In this document: in pieces, positions 54,500 through 64,000 of the stretch
Position numbering within the stretch: position 1 is the first letter of the stretch
Layout of the letters: each line of letters begins with the position of its first letter
NCBI GenBank assembly: GCA_028554645.1
Contig: JAQOOI010000063.1
Location: forward strand, 310,001-374,000
From: Omphalotus guepiniiformis
Lineage: Eukaryota > Basidiomycota > Agaricomycetes > Agaricales > Omphalotaceae
DNA: 64,000 nt
Direction of reading: 5' to 3'
Notes under the pieces: model-generated
Databases searched by the model: none
The model's input: only the letters and a program-made list of their open reading frames with translations
What the model was told of the DNA's origin: nothing
Made by a program: the position numbers and the translations under genes

Positions 54500-57400
54500 A
54501 GGATGGGACAAGAGCTCATTCGTTTCTGATGTGAGTGTCCGTTTCGGGGTTCTCGGCTTTGTCATTGTTGCTTACCTACTTCGGCCGTAGATGTATGTCT
54601 GGTTACCTGGGTATCCCCCTCGCTGATGTATCATTCCTTTTCTTTGAGCCTATGTTTTTAAAGTTCGCTGTACCAATGTCAATATCGTTCTTTTCCGCAT
54701 CGTACACAGTCCTTTATCTGATCGCGACTGTCCCGTCCACCCATTTGCATTTTTCAGGTTTCTTTTGTGTTTTTTGTAGTATTTCTAATATTATACTCTG
54801 CGCTGTTCTCAGTGTTTTTTGTTAGTTTGTTTCTGGTTGTAGCGTTTTACTTTTTTCCGATTCAATATAGTAACGCTTGTCCCCATTGGCATCAGTGCTG
54901 TTGAGGACGGCATGCTCCTTCAATGGTTCGGGAATTCAGTATTCAAATATTCAAATATTCAACATTCAGCGCTCAGTGGACGGGAACATATACATAGATA
55001 CAGTAATGGTGTTCACATGTCCAACTTGAATGTCATGCCGACAGTATTATCACTGATCAGTATTTCACGCTGGATTGGTCACGAACTTAGCCTCCCGTCA
55101 GTATCAGTATCTCAACTGGTATTTTTAACGCCGATCAACGAGACGCTCCAGACTCTTGAAACTTCAAAGAACTCGACAGGATATATGACTTGTTTTTATC
55201 GGCTTTCTCAGCCCGTGAGTTTCAAGTTCGGATCTTGATAAGTTCTATGTTCGTGACATTCTTCAAACATACTTTCGACCACAAAGTTCTGAAAGTTTGA
55301 TTATACACTTTAAAAGCCAAGAATCTTAAAATTGGACTCTAGCCCTCTCCCGTTCCTCATTTTGCTTATTACCGCCGCCGCCGCCGCCACTCAGCGCTCA
55401 GCTTTACTGACAAGCTTGTATGTGGTAAGTCTGTAAGTGTAATACTCTCAGTATGTAACTCTGGTCCCCGAATCACCGTCCACGGGATCAGTAACCTTAC
55501 GAGATAATCATATCCGTATATGGTCGTACTCCTTCTAAACCAGGCAATCGCTTAATCTAGTGTGGCGGTTATACTGTATATGTAGGTGTGAGCCTTTTAA
55601 ACTTGTTTCATCTGCACCCCTTTACCGGAACTGCGTAGGATGACTAGGATGAGGTATGTCGGGAGTTGTTGGTATATGCGGGTCTTAACGGGTGGTTATA
55701 TATACACACTGTGTGTTCACTGTTGGTGTGAATAGTAACTCACCCTGATTTGGTCGTCTAACCTTGTCCGACCTGCTTCTCCTTCAAAGTACGAACTTCG
55801 ACGGCAGGCCCAGGAACCGCCAAGTCGGCTGCAATTACTCAAGGACGCCATACTCCACGAACAATATCAAGTATGTATGTATATATACTACAGAACCTCG
55901 ATGCGTTGATTATCAGTGGTGTCCCTGGAGTTGGATATGGGAAGTGAGTTGAGATACGAGTGTACAGTGTGTGTTCGTGACACAGCTACTACTCGTACGC
56001 CAGTTGAATCGTCTCAACATGTGTGATGTGGCGCTGAGCGCTTGGGTCGTTCGTTCTGTGTGAGATTAGATGAATCTAGGCGAGATGCATAGAGTCGGTT
56101 GCTGACAATGTCAATGAGCACTTGCGCCGGTAAGCAGGATAAATAGGATGAGGATGAGAGAGTGTAGTTCCTGGGCCTAATGCCGTCAGTTGAGGATACG
56201 AGGGCCGAATGTATCTTTTTATGGTGGCTTCGTCATGATTTGGTAGAAATTTGTGGCTGGGCGTATAAACCTAACCCTGTACAAAGTTCAAACTAATCGA
56301 AGCATTCAGTTAGAATTCCTGAGAGATACATGTAAGTAAATCGGCGTCGCACGGGTGACATGGGCTTTAGATTACTCACGCAAAAAGATACGATGATGCT
56401 ATAGGATACTATCCGAAGTTTTTCTTCTTTTCTCCGAAGCTAGAGTGAGGTTGAATCAATAACCGTTCAAATCACTCACCGATGAACGCGTACGTAGTAT
56501 AACCTGAAGCCGATTGTCCAATCGTTGTGCACGTCGACGAAAACAAGGTATGTAAACCATCCAAGCCGAGCGGCACGCTCGTTACTGGAGGAGCGGAAGA
56601 TTGGCCTAGTTTGATGGGCTTCAGACTCTGGCCCTTCTAGCCCCTCAGAGACCTTGCTTCATGGAAAGGCGACATTTACCCAGGGTGGTTGGGGGTGCTC
56701 CTGACCTATCTTCTCCAGTATAAACTCGTTCTTCTGTAGACGTTCTGTGATTTTAAGAAAATCGAAGTCCTTCGAGAATCGAGTTGACAGACAGACATAC
56801 ATACTTTTCTGATTCGTCGGTTCAAAGTTCCTTGAACTGGGACTGCGCCGGGTGAACGGAGTCACCGGTAATCGAGTTTGGGTGACTCAGAATTGGCACG
56901 TACGTAGGACAAGTCAAGATCGAAGGGTGGTTAATTGAACAGGTCAGCGGAACATTTACGGGGGCACTTACGAGAAGATCTTATCGACTTTCATCTTGTT
57001 GAATAAGACAAACAACAAATTTTCCGCGAGAGTGTTATTCATCAACGGACTTGCTGCTGTATGATGCTACAGTCGACGCAGTAGAATGGCCTAGCCTATA
57101 GACATTCGTCACGGAGGTAGCCGAACGGCGGAGACTATCCATTGTGCGTCGCGGAGTACCGTCACCGTCACCCACCCTACTGAGTTCGGACAACTTCTGC
57201 TAAAGATTACTGTAAGGCGATAAATTCGAGTGTATCTGATGACTGTGTACTTACAGGTACTTTACCCTCTAGGCGGTTCTGGATTGTAGTTATACGAATT
57301 CTCAATGCCGACGGTCTCGAAGCCTTGCGTATCATGATGTGTAGGAGTAAGAAAAAATGCGGTACATACAGTAAATTTTTGACTCGTCGTGCCTCCAAGT

Positions 57401-58550
57401 ACCGGATGCTGTAAGAGAGATGGATTAATCGGGCGACCGAGGCGACGGCGTGAATGTCTTCGCGAGGCAGCGATGAATTTTAGACTTCCAGGCCACTGAA
57501 AAAATGTGCCATTTCATCACGAGGTGAGGGCCTCTAGGCTCTACAAGTGCTGTCCCGTATGCGGATCGCTTGTTTAGCGTCAGCTTGTGAAACGTAGGTC
57601 CAATAAGATTTTATGATACGAGTTGTTCATTTCGTGGTTTCGTCCCTTGGCCCTACAAATGAAGATTTATGCCTAGGCCATCAACCAAGATAAGAGCGCT
57701 AAGTCGCGTCTATTTGAGCGGCTTCGCGGAAGAACCATAGCATCCAGATGAACAGCACGAATCGAGACTGTTGTCACAGTTGTACAACTTGAAGGAAAAA
57801 ACAACCATAGGGGTGAGGGTAGCACTGGTCCGGAGCATCTCATTGGTGAGAGAAGGATTCACGCGATATGATTGGACAGAGTGACCTAGACCGCGGTCGA
57901 TGGAGTTAACCAAGCGCGTGACAGAGCAGATTATCCCAGGAATTCATTGGATTCCAAGATTTAAATGGGTGTGTCCTTTTGGCCATGATATTGGTCGTCA
58001 AGAATAAATTTCTTGATTTTGTGGCGTTTTTTACGATAGTTTGACTGTGAATTTACAGCCAACCACTGAGCAGTGCACAGCGTGACGGTCTAGACCACAT
58101 CAACAGTACATTTTTCGTTGCTCGTCCGGCCGGTCTGCATTATACTCTGCAAATTTCCAGATCCCGGCAATTCTTGACAGATACATGGATGCAGCATAGG
58201 TAACCTCCATCTGGAAATCTAGATATGTTTTGGAGGAAATCAATGATGAGTGAAGATGAAATCCAGAAAAAGATGTGGGCGATTCGAGGTCGAGTCGAGA
58301 CTTGACTCCATTTAGCGCTTATGAATACATGAAAAAGTGCTGCCGGACCAAGTCGTATTCCTTTTTTCTTCACATCTACCTTTCCCATCCTGCTTCGGTC
58401 TAAAACTGGACGTTCTCAAATTGCTGTCCATCCAATTTCTCGCCATCACCACCAACAACGACTAGCTCGTAGCACCTTTCCTTCCCCGCACTGACCTCGG
58501 GCCATCCTTCAAAACAGCTTAGAGGTCTTGTTCCATTTCATCTTGCAATT
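54500..58550. other. 4 kb gene-poor region
   Basis: No gene can be supported. Open frames up to about 110 codons occur (54912-55238 plus; 56659-56865, 57207-57398, 57710-57913 minus) but lack family signal and many lack ATG starts. A 44-codon coding-looking frame (55739-55870) followed by LDALIISGVPGVGYGK is described under findings. GT-rich and TATA-rich stretches alternate. It may hold a long 5' UTR, noncoding RNA, a decayed mobile element or decayed genes. Confidence 0.5.
55372..55388 (+). repeat. (CCG)n microsatellite
   Basis: Seventeen bases of CCG repeat in the gene-poor region, next to ACTCAGCGCTCAG, a string also seen in similar form at about 54966-54977 (TTCAGCGCTCAG). Confidence 0.85.
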
Positions 58551-61057
58551 ATGGCTCGTACACACTCGCGGCCTTCTTCTCCTGATGTTACCTCTTCGAT
58601 CAAGAGGCTCAAAAGCTCCCACTCCTCGATGAACGGCTCAGCGTTGGTAACTTCAGTGGCAGACGTGACTTCCAGTTTCGCAGCCGACGTTCTAGACCAC
58701 TCAAATATCGCCAAGCTCCATAAGTCGTACCTGGACAGCGAGCCTTTTCGCTATGCTCTGGTCGAAAAACTTTTCCAGGATGATCTCTTGAAAAAGGTCA
58801 AAGATGAATGTCTGAGCGAGTTGAGTTTCACTGAGAAGGAGACTGATATCTATAAGGTGCGCAAGAAATTGCGCCCTTTTGTGTGTTTTAATGTCCGCCT
58901 ATTAACGGTCATCATTTCAGGTGAACCAAACTGGTGATCTTGCATCGCTGAACTATCTCACTTCCTCGCAAATCTCGCTCTTGCCCAACCTTCTCAAACT
59001 TCGCGATGCTCTCTATTCTCCCACCTTTCGCGCTTTTCTTCGCTCTGTTACCGGCTGCGGCCCTCTATCAGGTACCAAGCAAGACATGTCAGTGAACTCG
59101 TACACAAAAGGCTGCCATCTTCTCAATCACGACGATGTCATTGGTACGCGGCGCGTCTCATATATCCTTTATATGCCCCTACCCCACTATCAGTTCTGGC
59201 AGAGGGACTGGGGAGGTGCACTCGAGTTGTACCCCACCAAGCCTGGTAGGGACGGTGTTCCAGAACCCGAATGCGTACCTTCCAAGAGTATCCCACCAAG
59301 CTGGAATCAGTTCATCTTCTTTGAAGTCCAGCCCGGACAGAGTTTTCATTCGGTCGAAGAAGTAGTCGTTGGTAGTGGAGAAGAAGATGGAAGAGTTCGA
59401 TTAAGTATCAGTGGATGGTTCCACTCGGCTCAGGAGGGCGAGGAAGGCTATGAACCTCCGGTGGATGCGGCGGATCTGAAAAGTTCAAGAGATCAACTGG
59501 TATGCCATTAATTGTCTGATGCTCATATTAATTAGCACGATTTAATCAATTCTTCCAGGCCGATACGCAGACGGAGTTCAAAGCCTATTCTCTCTCAGAG
59601 AAGCCTCCTCTTCCAGACGCCGAACTGAGCGAGGAGCAGGTCACTTTCTTGAGCGAGTATCTGAACCCCGTCTATCTCCAGCCACGTACTATGAAATCTC
59701 TCGCTTCGCGTTTCGTCGAGGAGTCATCTCTTGAACTCCACTCTTTCCTCTCCAACTCACTCGCGGACGCTCTCGAACCTCGCCTAAGGGAGTTGGATGC
59801 AAAAGACGGTTTAGGCCCTGACCGCAACGGCAGAGTTCCACCACACGGTGCTGGTGTTGATGCTATCAACCCAGACATTGTCCATCCGAATGGCACCACC
59901 AGCAGCTACAGTTTACCTTCACTAAATACTAGCGTCATACCACCACTCAGCCCTGTGCTGAGCCCCGTTCTCACACCGAACGGTGTGAATGGTATCCCTA
60001 CGAACGGTATCTCACCAAACGGTATCAACGGCTTCAATGGTGTGAACGGTTCATCTATAATCGGCTCTTCCCTCAACAATGCTCTTAATGGTATTACGAT
60101 CAGCGGCAATGGTACTACTACAAACGGTACATCAAAAGAGGAAGTCAAAGCACCTAGCGCCTGGACTCTCAGAGGCCCTCCGCACAAATGGCGATACTGC
60201 ACCCTTACCCCACCAGACCCCTCTGCCCCCGCTACCTCCGTAACTCCACTGTCAGCGCACCCATCTCCCTCAGAGATTCTGCGCACACTTCAGGACGAGT
60301 TGTTTCCTTCGCAGGCATTCAGAGCATGGCTCGCGATTGTGTCGAGGTTACTGCCTTTGAGACACTCTGTTGAGGCGCGGCGATTTAGACCTGGCTTGGA
60401 CTATACGCTAGCGACTAGCGAGGAATCGGAGGCTAGGTTAGATGTTGTGCTTGGGTTGACACCAGATGTCAAGGACGAGGATGAGAAGAATTTCGACAGT
60501 AATGGGAGACGACGGCCGGAGGCACCGCCGGTCAGGGGATGGAGTGCAGCAGAGTGGGGTGGTTGGGAGTGTTGGTTTCTTTTCACTCCTTTTTCATCGA
60601 ACTTTTTTCTGATCAGATTTTTTTTTCTTCTCATTCTACTTAGTGTTACATGGCGCCTCACAACGAAGAAGATGACCCAGCGGTGTATCGCGCTGGCACA
60701 TACAAAAGGTCCGACGCTCTGAAGAACGGTCACAAGCCACCACAGACAACTAACGACAACGGCAACGGTGCTTCTGCCAACGGCGAGAGCTCAAACCACA
60801 CTAACGGCAACCACATGGCTGAGAGTCCTGAACCTTTTGAGGAAGATGGCGACGATATGGCTATGGAAGACGAGGATGAGGAGGAAGATAGTACTTTGCT
60901 CACTGTGCAGCCTGGCTTCAACCGTCTGTTGCTAGTGCTTAGAGACGAGAGAGTGATGAGGTTCGTGAAATATGTGTCAGCGGCAGCGGAGGGTTCGCGG
61001 TGGGATGTTTGCGCTGAGTATGAGGTCGGCATGATGCAGGAGGATGGAGAGGATTAG
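58551..61057 (+). CDS. Tpa1/Ofd1 prolyl dihydroxylase family
   Basis: Exons 58551-58856, 58921-59499, 59559-60569 and 60644-61057 give about 769 aa. The catalytic 2-oxoglutarate/Fe(II) oxygenase domain has the HxD pair in CHLLNHDDVIGTRRVSYILY, the distal His in QPGQSFHSVEEVVVG and the 2OG-binding Arg in GRVRLSISGWFH. The C-terminal Ofd1 degradation domain follows (FPSQAFRAWLAIVSRLLPLR, FNRLLLVLRDERVMRFVKYV). Relatives hydroxylate a ribosomal protein S23 proline and, in fission yeast, regulate Sre1 stability. A long Asn/Gly-rich insert lies between the halves. The last junction is irregular: in-frame joining (WGGWE|CYMAPH) needs TG-AG ends between two AGTGTT repeats. Confidence 0.9.
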
Positions 61058-61660
61058 ATGAGATGATCTACAGTTATGACATGTTTCAATATCGGCCTGA
61101 TACTATCCACATAACATACATATCTATCTGTTGCCGTTGAGACTGTGAAGTTCGAGTACTTGCTTTGCTCAATTGGTCCATGAATTTACGTACATAGTTA
61201 GTTATATGCACACTACAACTAGTCCTCTTGTATCCTTACACTACTTACTATTCTCTTTAAGCTTATTTTTTTTTTTTTTTTTGCAAATAGTAACACACGC
61301 CACTTTTGCTTCAGTTGGTTTGCGTATATTCAGGGTATATACCACGTAGATAGAGAGTTGGAATGGAGAACCGATGAAGTATGTTGCTTCGCCTCTCTTT
61401 CTCAACATGCTCCATATGAACACTCATTAGAATCCTGATTCGTGCCCGCAGCATCGATTAGAACGTTCGAGCATGAGGTGCGTCCGTGTCCATCAAGTTC
61501 ATTCACGACACAAGAAGCTCATGCTCTCATGCCATGCCATACCACTATTAGTATTACTCTCGGCTTCTCTACATACGACTTGATTGATCTTGATGTACTG
61601 TAATAATGCCAGGAGATCAAATATGAATGCTCGATAGAATACACGAGCAAAAAGAGAAAA
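61058..61660. other. convergent 3' region
   Basis: 603 bases between the stops of the Tpa1/Ofd1 and NOP13-like genes. It contains a 17-base T run (61266-61282) and AT-rich DNA consistent with transcription termination from both sides. No gene seen. Confidence 0.55.
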
Positions 61661-63231
61661 CTAGAACACGATCTTTTTACTCGGTGCATTGGTGACAATA
61701 GCTGCCGACTGACGTTTGGCAAGAGCCAGAGCTGCACCAGGCTTGGGTCTATTACGAGGACCCTTTTGCCTGAAAGAACCATCACCGCTCTTGTCAAATC
61801 GACGGGACCGTTGTTGCGAGTCGGCGCTGAGATGGAGAGGCGCAGGCGCGGGTCGCTCGTCTGGATACCCAGTCGTCTCTGCAACTCCTTCTCCTTCGTC
61901 CGCATTGCCCTCGTCCTCATCATGGTTACCTCGAGAGTGAGATTCGTGATTTGATCTGGGTTTACGGGCGAACTTGTCTCCTTGGCCCTCTCTCGGTTTC
62001 CTAAACCTCGAGGAGTCTCCAGATGGGACAGCGCCCTCTGTAGGCTTGGGTTTATTAGGACCTCTACGTACTGCTTCAGCAGACGCATACTCCACGACGA
62101 GGTTCCGGCCGTTAAGGTGATGGTTCTTTAGGTTGATAAGCGCGGATGTGGCGTTTTCTATACTAGAAAAATCTACAAACGCGAATCTGCGAGTGATTTA
62201 TGAAATATTATGAAAATAAACAAATAGTGAGTAATCGGATAAGATTTAAATAGTGATATAGATATACCCTTTGCAGTTTCCCGTATCTTCAAAAGTGCCC
62301 ATACGAATCTTTCTAATCCAGGGTTCGGTGTCAATGTCAACCTTCTTGTCTTGCTCATTGCTTTCTTCGTCATGCTTCTTTGGTTTTTTGGTAGCACGAT
62401 GGGCTTCGAATAATTCGCGAATAATATCATCTGTGGTATCGAATCCTAGATTGCCTAGGAAAAGTGTAGGCGCAGGAGGTTGTTTTTGAGCACGAAGAAT
62501 TTTCTGTGCTGCTTTTGAGTGTGTGGATGACGCTGTGCCTTCAGCGGAAGATGCAGCGGGTCGACCTGAGTAGTCGTCGCCTGAGAAAGTACATCAGTAT
62601 GGGTAGTGAAGGAGACGTCAAGTGAACTTACCGTCTTTAATGAGGAGTTTCCGACCATTCAGAGGATTTTCGGAGAGCGTGATAGCTATAGTCTTTGCAT
62701 CGGGAGTAGAAAAATCTACATATGCGAAACCACGTCAAAAGTAATGAACATTAGCTTAGAATAGATTTCCAAGAGCACAATAGTGACTCGCCCACGATTC
62801 TCCCCTCTAAGACCAGGACCCGCAGGAGCCTTGGTAGGCATATGTATCCGAGTAATCTCCCCGACACCATCAAAGAACTTGCGTAAAGCCTCTGGTGTAG
62901 TCTTAAACGACATATTCCCTACCCAGACAGAATTTTGTCTTTTAGAAGACGCGGAATCTGGGACAGAAGTGCCGTCTGCTAGCTTTCGTTTCTTCGTTGG
63001 AGGAGCCTGAGCATCAATCTCTTTTCCTTCCCTCAAAGCGAGCTTTTCTTTCTTCTTTTGTCGACGCTTTTCGGCATGTGAGAGCGCGGGGGGTTCGTCT
63101 GACTCTGAGGATGAGGATGAGGATGAGTCTTCGTTATCTTCATCGTCGTCTGAGGTAGGTTGTTGTAGTTTACGTTTTGACGCAGGCTCTGGGCTGGAAG
63201 AGCTGGACGATGAGGAAGAGGACGAAGACAT
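61661..63231 (-). CDS. Nop13-like nucleolar RNA-binding protein, two RRMs
   Basis: Exons 62792-63231, 62632-62729, 62268-62580 and 61661-62186 give 458 aa. A Ser/Asp/Glu and Lys-rich N-terminus precedes RRM1 (SVWVGNMSFKTTPEALRKFF, RNP1 as RGFAYVDFSTP) and RRM2 (TLFLGNLGFDTTDDIIRELF, RNP1 as KGFAFVDFSS). The tail is basic with Arg/Lys/Asp-rich repeats, typical of ribosome-assembly factors. Nop13 is found in pre-ribosomes in yeast. Introns interrupt both RNP1 motifs at the same codon position (Gly|Phe). The RRM2 intron is GT-AG, but the RRM1 intron has no AG before the conserved Phe and lies between two CGTGG repeats. ATG 63231 is preferred over an upstream Met at 63366. Confidence 0.87.
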
Positions 63232-63732
63232 TATCTTTTTGGGCCAAAATGAAGAAAATTGTTTAAGGTATGGCTCGGCGGGCCGGAGAATCCGGATACC
63301 CTGTTGGCCATGACAAGCCTCCAGAAACCTCTTCAGCCTCTTCATACTCTTGTTGCGATTTACCATGTATCTTCTAGTCGTAAGTTTTATTCGACTTTTC
63401 TGTTACACAAGCAGATCTTGTTCATGGAACATGCAGCAACGTCTTAGTCATTCTCACAAAATAATACATGGGAGCTCAGGCCCCTTTCTTCAGCTCACTC
63501 GCGGTCATCGTATTGAAAGAAACAAATGATATCCGATGGGATGCTATATGTAGTCGTAGACGGCCACAATGAATTTGAAGCATTTTCTAAATAGCCCCTA
63601 TTTCTACTTTCACGTGTGAATCTGTTGGGGTTACATACCTTCGCGAACGGTCAACTTTGTGAACGTTTCCCCAGGTTTCCGTCGTCGTTTACGTCGACCA
63701 CAAAGTTAACAACATCGCTATTCAACGCCAGA
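63232..63732. other. divergent promoter region
   Basis: 501 bases between the NOP13-like start and the next plus-strand start. An in-frame extension of the NOP13 frame reaches 63366 but is rich in unusual sequence and is probably 5' UTR. No other gene seen. Confidence 0.45.
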
Positions 63733-64000
63733 ATGCTCGCTAATACTTCTAAGTCGCAAAGACCTCGTCCTCCTGCTCAGGTTCGCCGTTCAGTCAGCAT
63801 GAACACGACGGCGAAGAACTCTCCTCCTCCCCCGTATGCATCTGGTTTTGTGTTTCCTCAAAAACCTTCTCCGAATGTATTGTTGGGATCGCCTGTGTCG
63901 ACGATTGCTCAAATGATTGGATGGAACGGCTCGGGAGCCGCACAGTCATCGCAATCGCCTGGTACACGAGGGGAGATACTTGACTGGTTGAACGAGCGAT
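63733..64000 (+). CDS. partial gene running off the window
   Basis: An open frame starts at ATG 63733 and is still open at 64000 (89 codons visible). The product begins MLANTSKSQRPRPPAQVRRS and is rich in Ser, Pro and Arg, ending here with GTRGEILDWLNER. It looks disordered and possibly regulatory. No domain can be named from this part. Confidence 0.6.
   Translation, partial: MLANTSKSQRPRPPAQVRRSVSMNTTAKNSPPPPYASGFVFPQKPSPNVLLGSPVSTIAQMIGWNGSGAAQSSQSPGTRGEILDWLNER

Noticed and set aside
54912..55238. 108-codon open frame in the gene-poor region
   Set aside because: Sequence is repetitive (ATTCAAAT units) and the product looks random.
1..64000. CRISPR arrays, rRNA, complete transposons, secondary-metabolite cluster
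   Set aside because: No regularly spaced repeats, rRNA sequence, transposase/reverse-transcriptase frames or PKS/NRPS/terpene synthase genes were seen; the genome is eukaryotic.

Overview
The window is fungal nuclear DNA, most likely from an agaricomycete (mushroom-forming basidiomycete). The evidence is dense short introns (about 50-65 nt, several per gene), closely packed genes on both strands with no operons, basidiomycete-style phosphotransferases, F-box/LRR proteins and Zn2Cys6 regulators, and conserved fungal housekeeping genes. I rebuilt exon-intron structures by hand from reading frame, splice sites and protein conservation. Start codons and some junctions are predictions.

Layout, left to right. 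0-8 kb is accessory: a large orphan protein, a frameshifted small gene, a tandem pair of APH-like phosphotransferases and a sulfotransferase-like protein. 8.5-13.4 kb carries SPT3 (SAGA), DDI1 (ubiquitin-shuttle protease) and ATG29 (autophagy initiation). 13.7-20.6 kb is looser: a second HWAL/CRTW-type small protein, an FAD-dependent oxidoreductase, a decayed unprocessed copy of SPT3, degenerate repeats and a small orphan gene. 21.4-33.3 kb carries FIG4 (PI(3,5)P2 phosphatase), RFT1 (N-glycosylation), an IMPACT/YIH1 homologue, a Zn2Cys6 factor and CHS5 (exomer). 33.4-37.6 kb is a recent 2.1 kb tandem duplication of an F-box-like gene. 37.6-49.6 kb carries VPS41, SEN15, COA3, a SIN-type CDC14, a fumarylacetoacetate-hydrolase-family gene and succinate-semialdehyde dehydrogenase. 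49.9-54.5 kb has a second Zn2Cys6 factor (paralogue of the first) and a four-TM protein. 54.5-58.55 kb is a 4 kb stretch with no gene I can support. 58.5-64 kb has a TPA1/OFD1 dioxygenase, a NOP13-like nucleolar RRM protein and the 5' end of one more gene.

The most unusual signal concerns introns. In several conserved genes (ATG29, VPS41, CDC14, TPA1/OFD1, NOP13) the only cut that restores the conserved protein does not fall on GT-AG ends, but lies exactly between short direct repeats (5-9 bp). Two ordinary GT-AG introns (FAD oxidoreductase, VPS41) are flanked by perfect 10-bp direct repeats that straddle both splice sites. Together with GC-AG introns (DDI1, SEN15) and two 7-nt microexons in the succinate-semialdehyde dehydrogenase gene, this points to introns inserted with target-duplication-like repeats and to relaxed splice-site rules. 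RNA sequencing would test this directly.

Most genes are independent housekeeping functions. Plausible functional links are only loose: endolysosome/vacuole traffic and lipid signalling (FIG4, VPS41, ATG29), short shared promoters (SEN15/COA3, 87 bp; IMPACT/Zn2Cys6, 164 bp), and the pair FAH-family/SSADH, which converge 3' to 3' with a Zn2Cys6 regulator divergent from SSADH.
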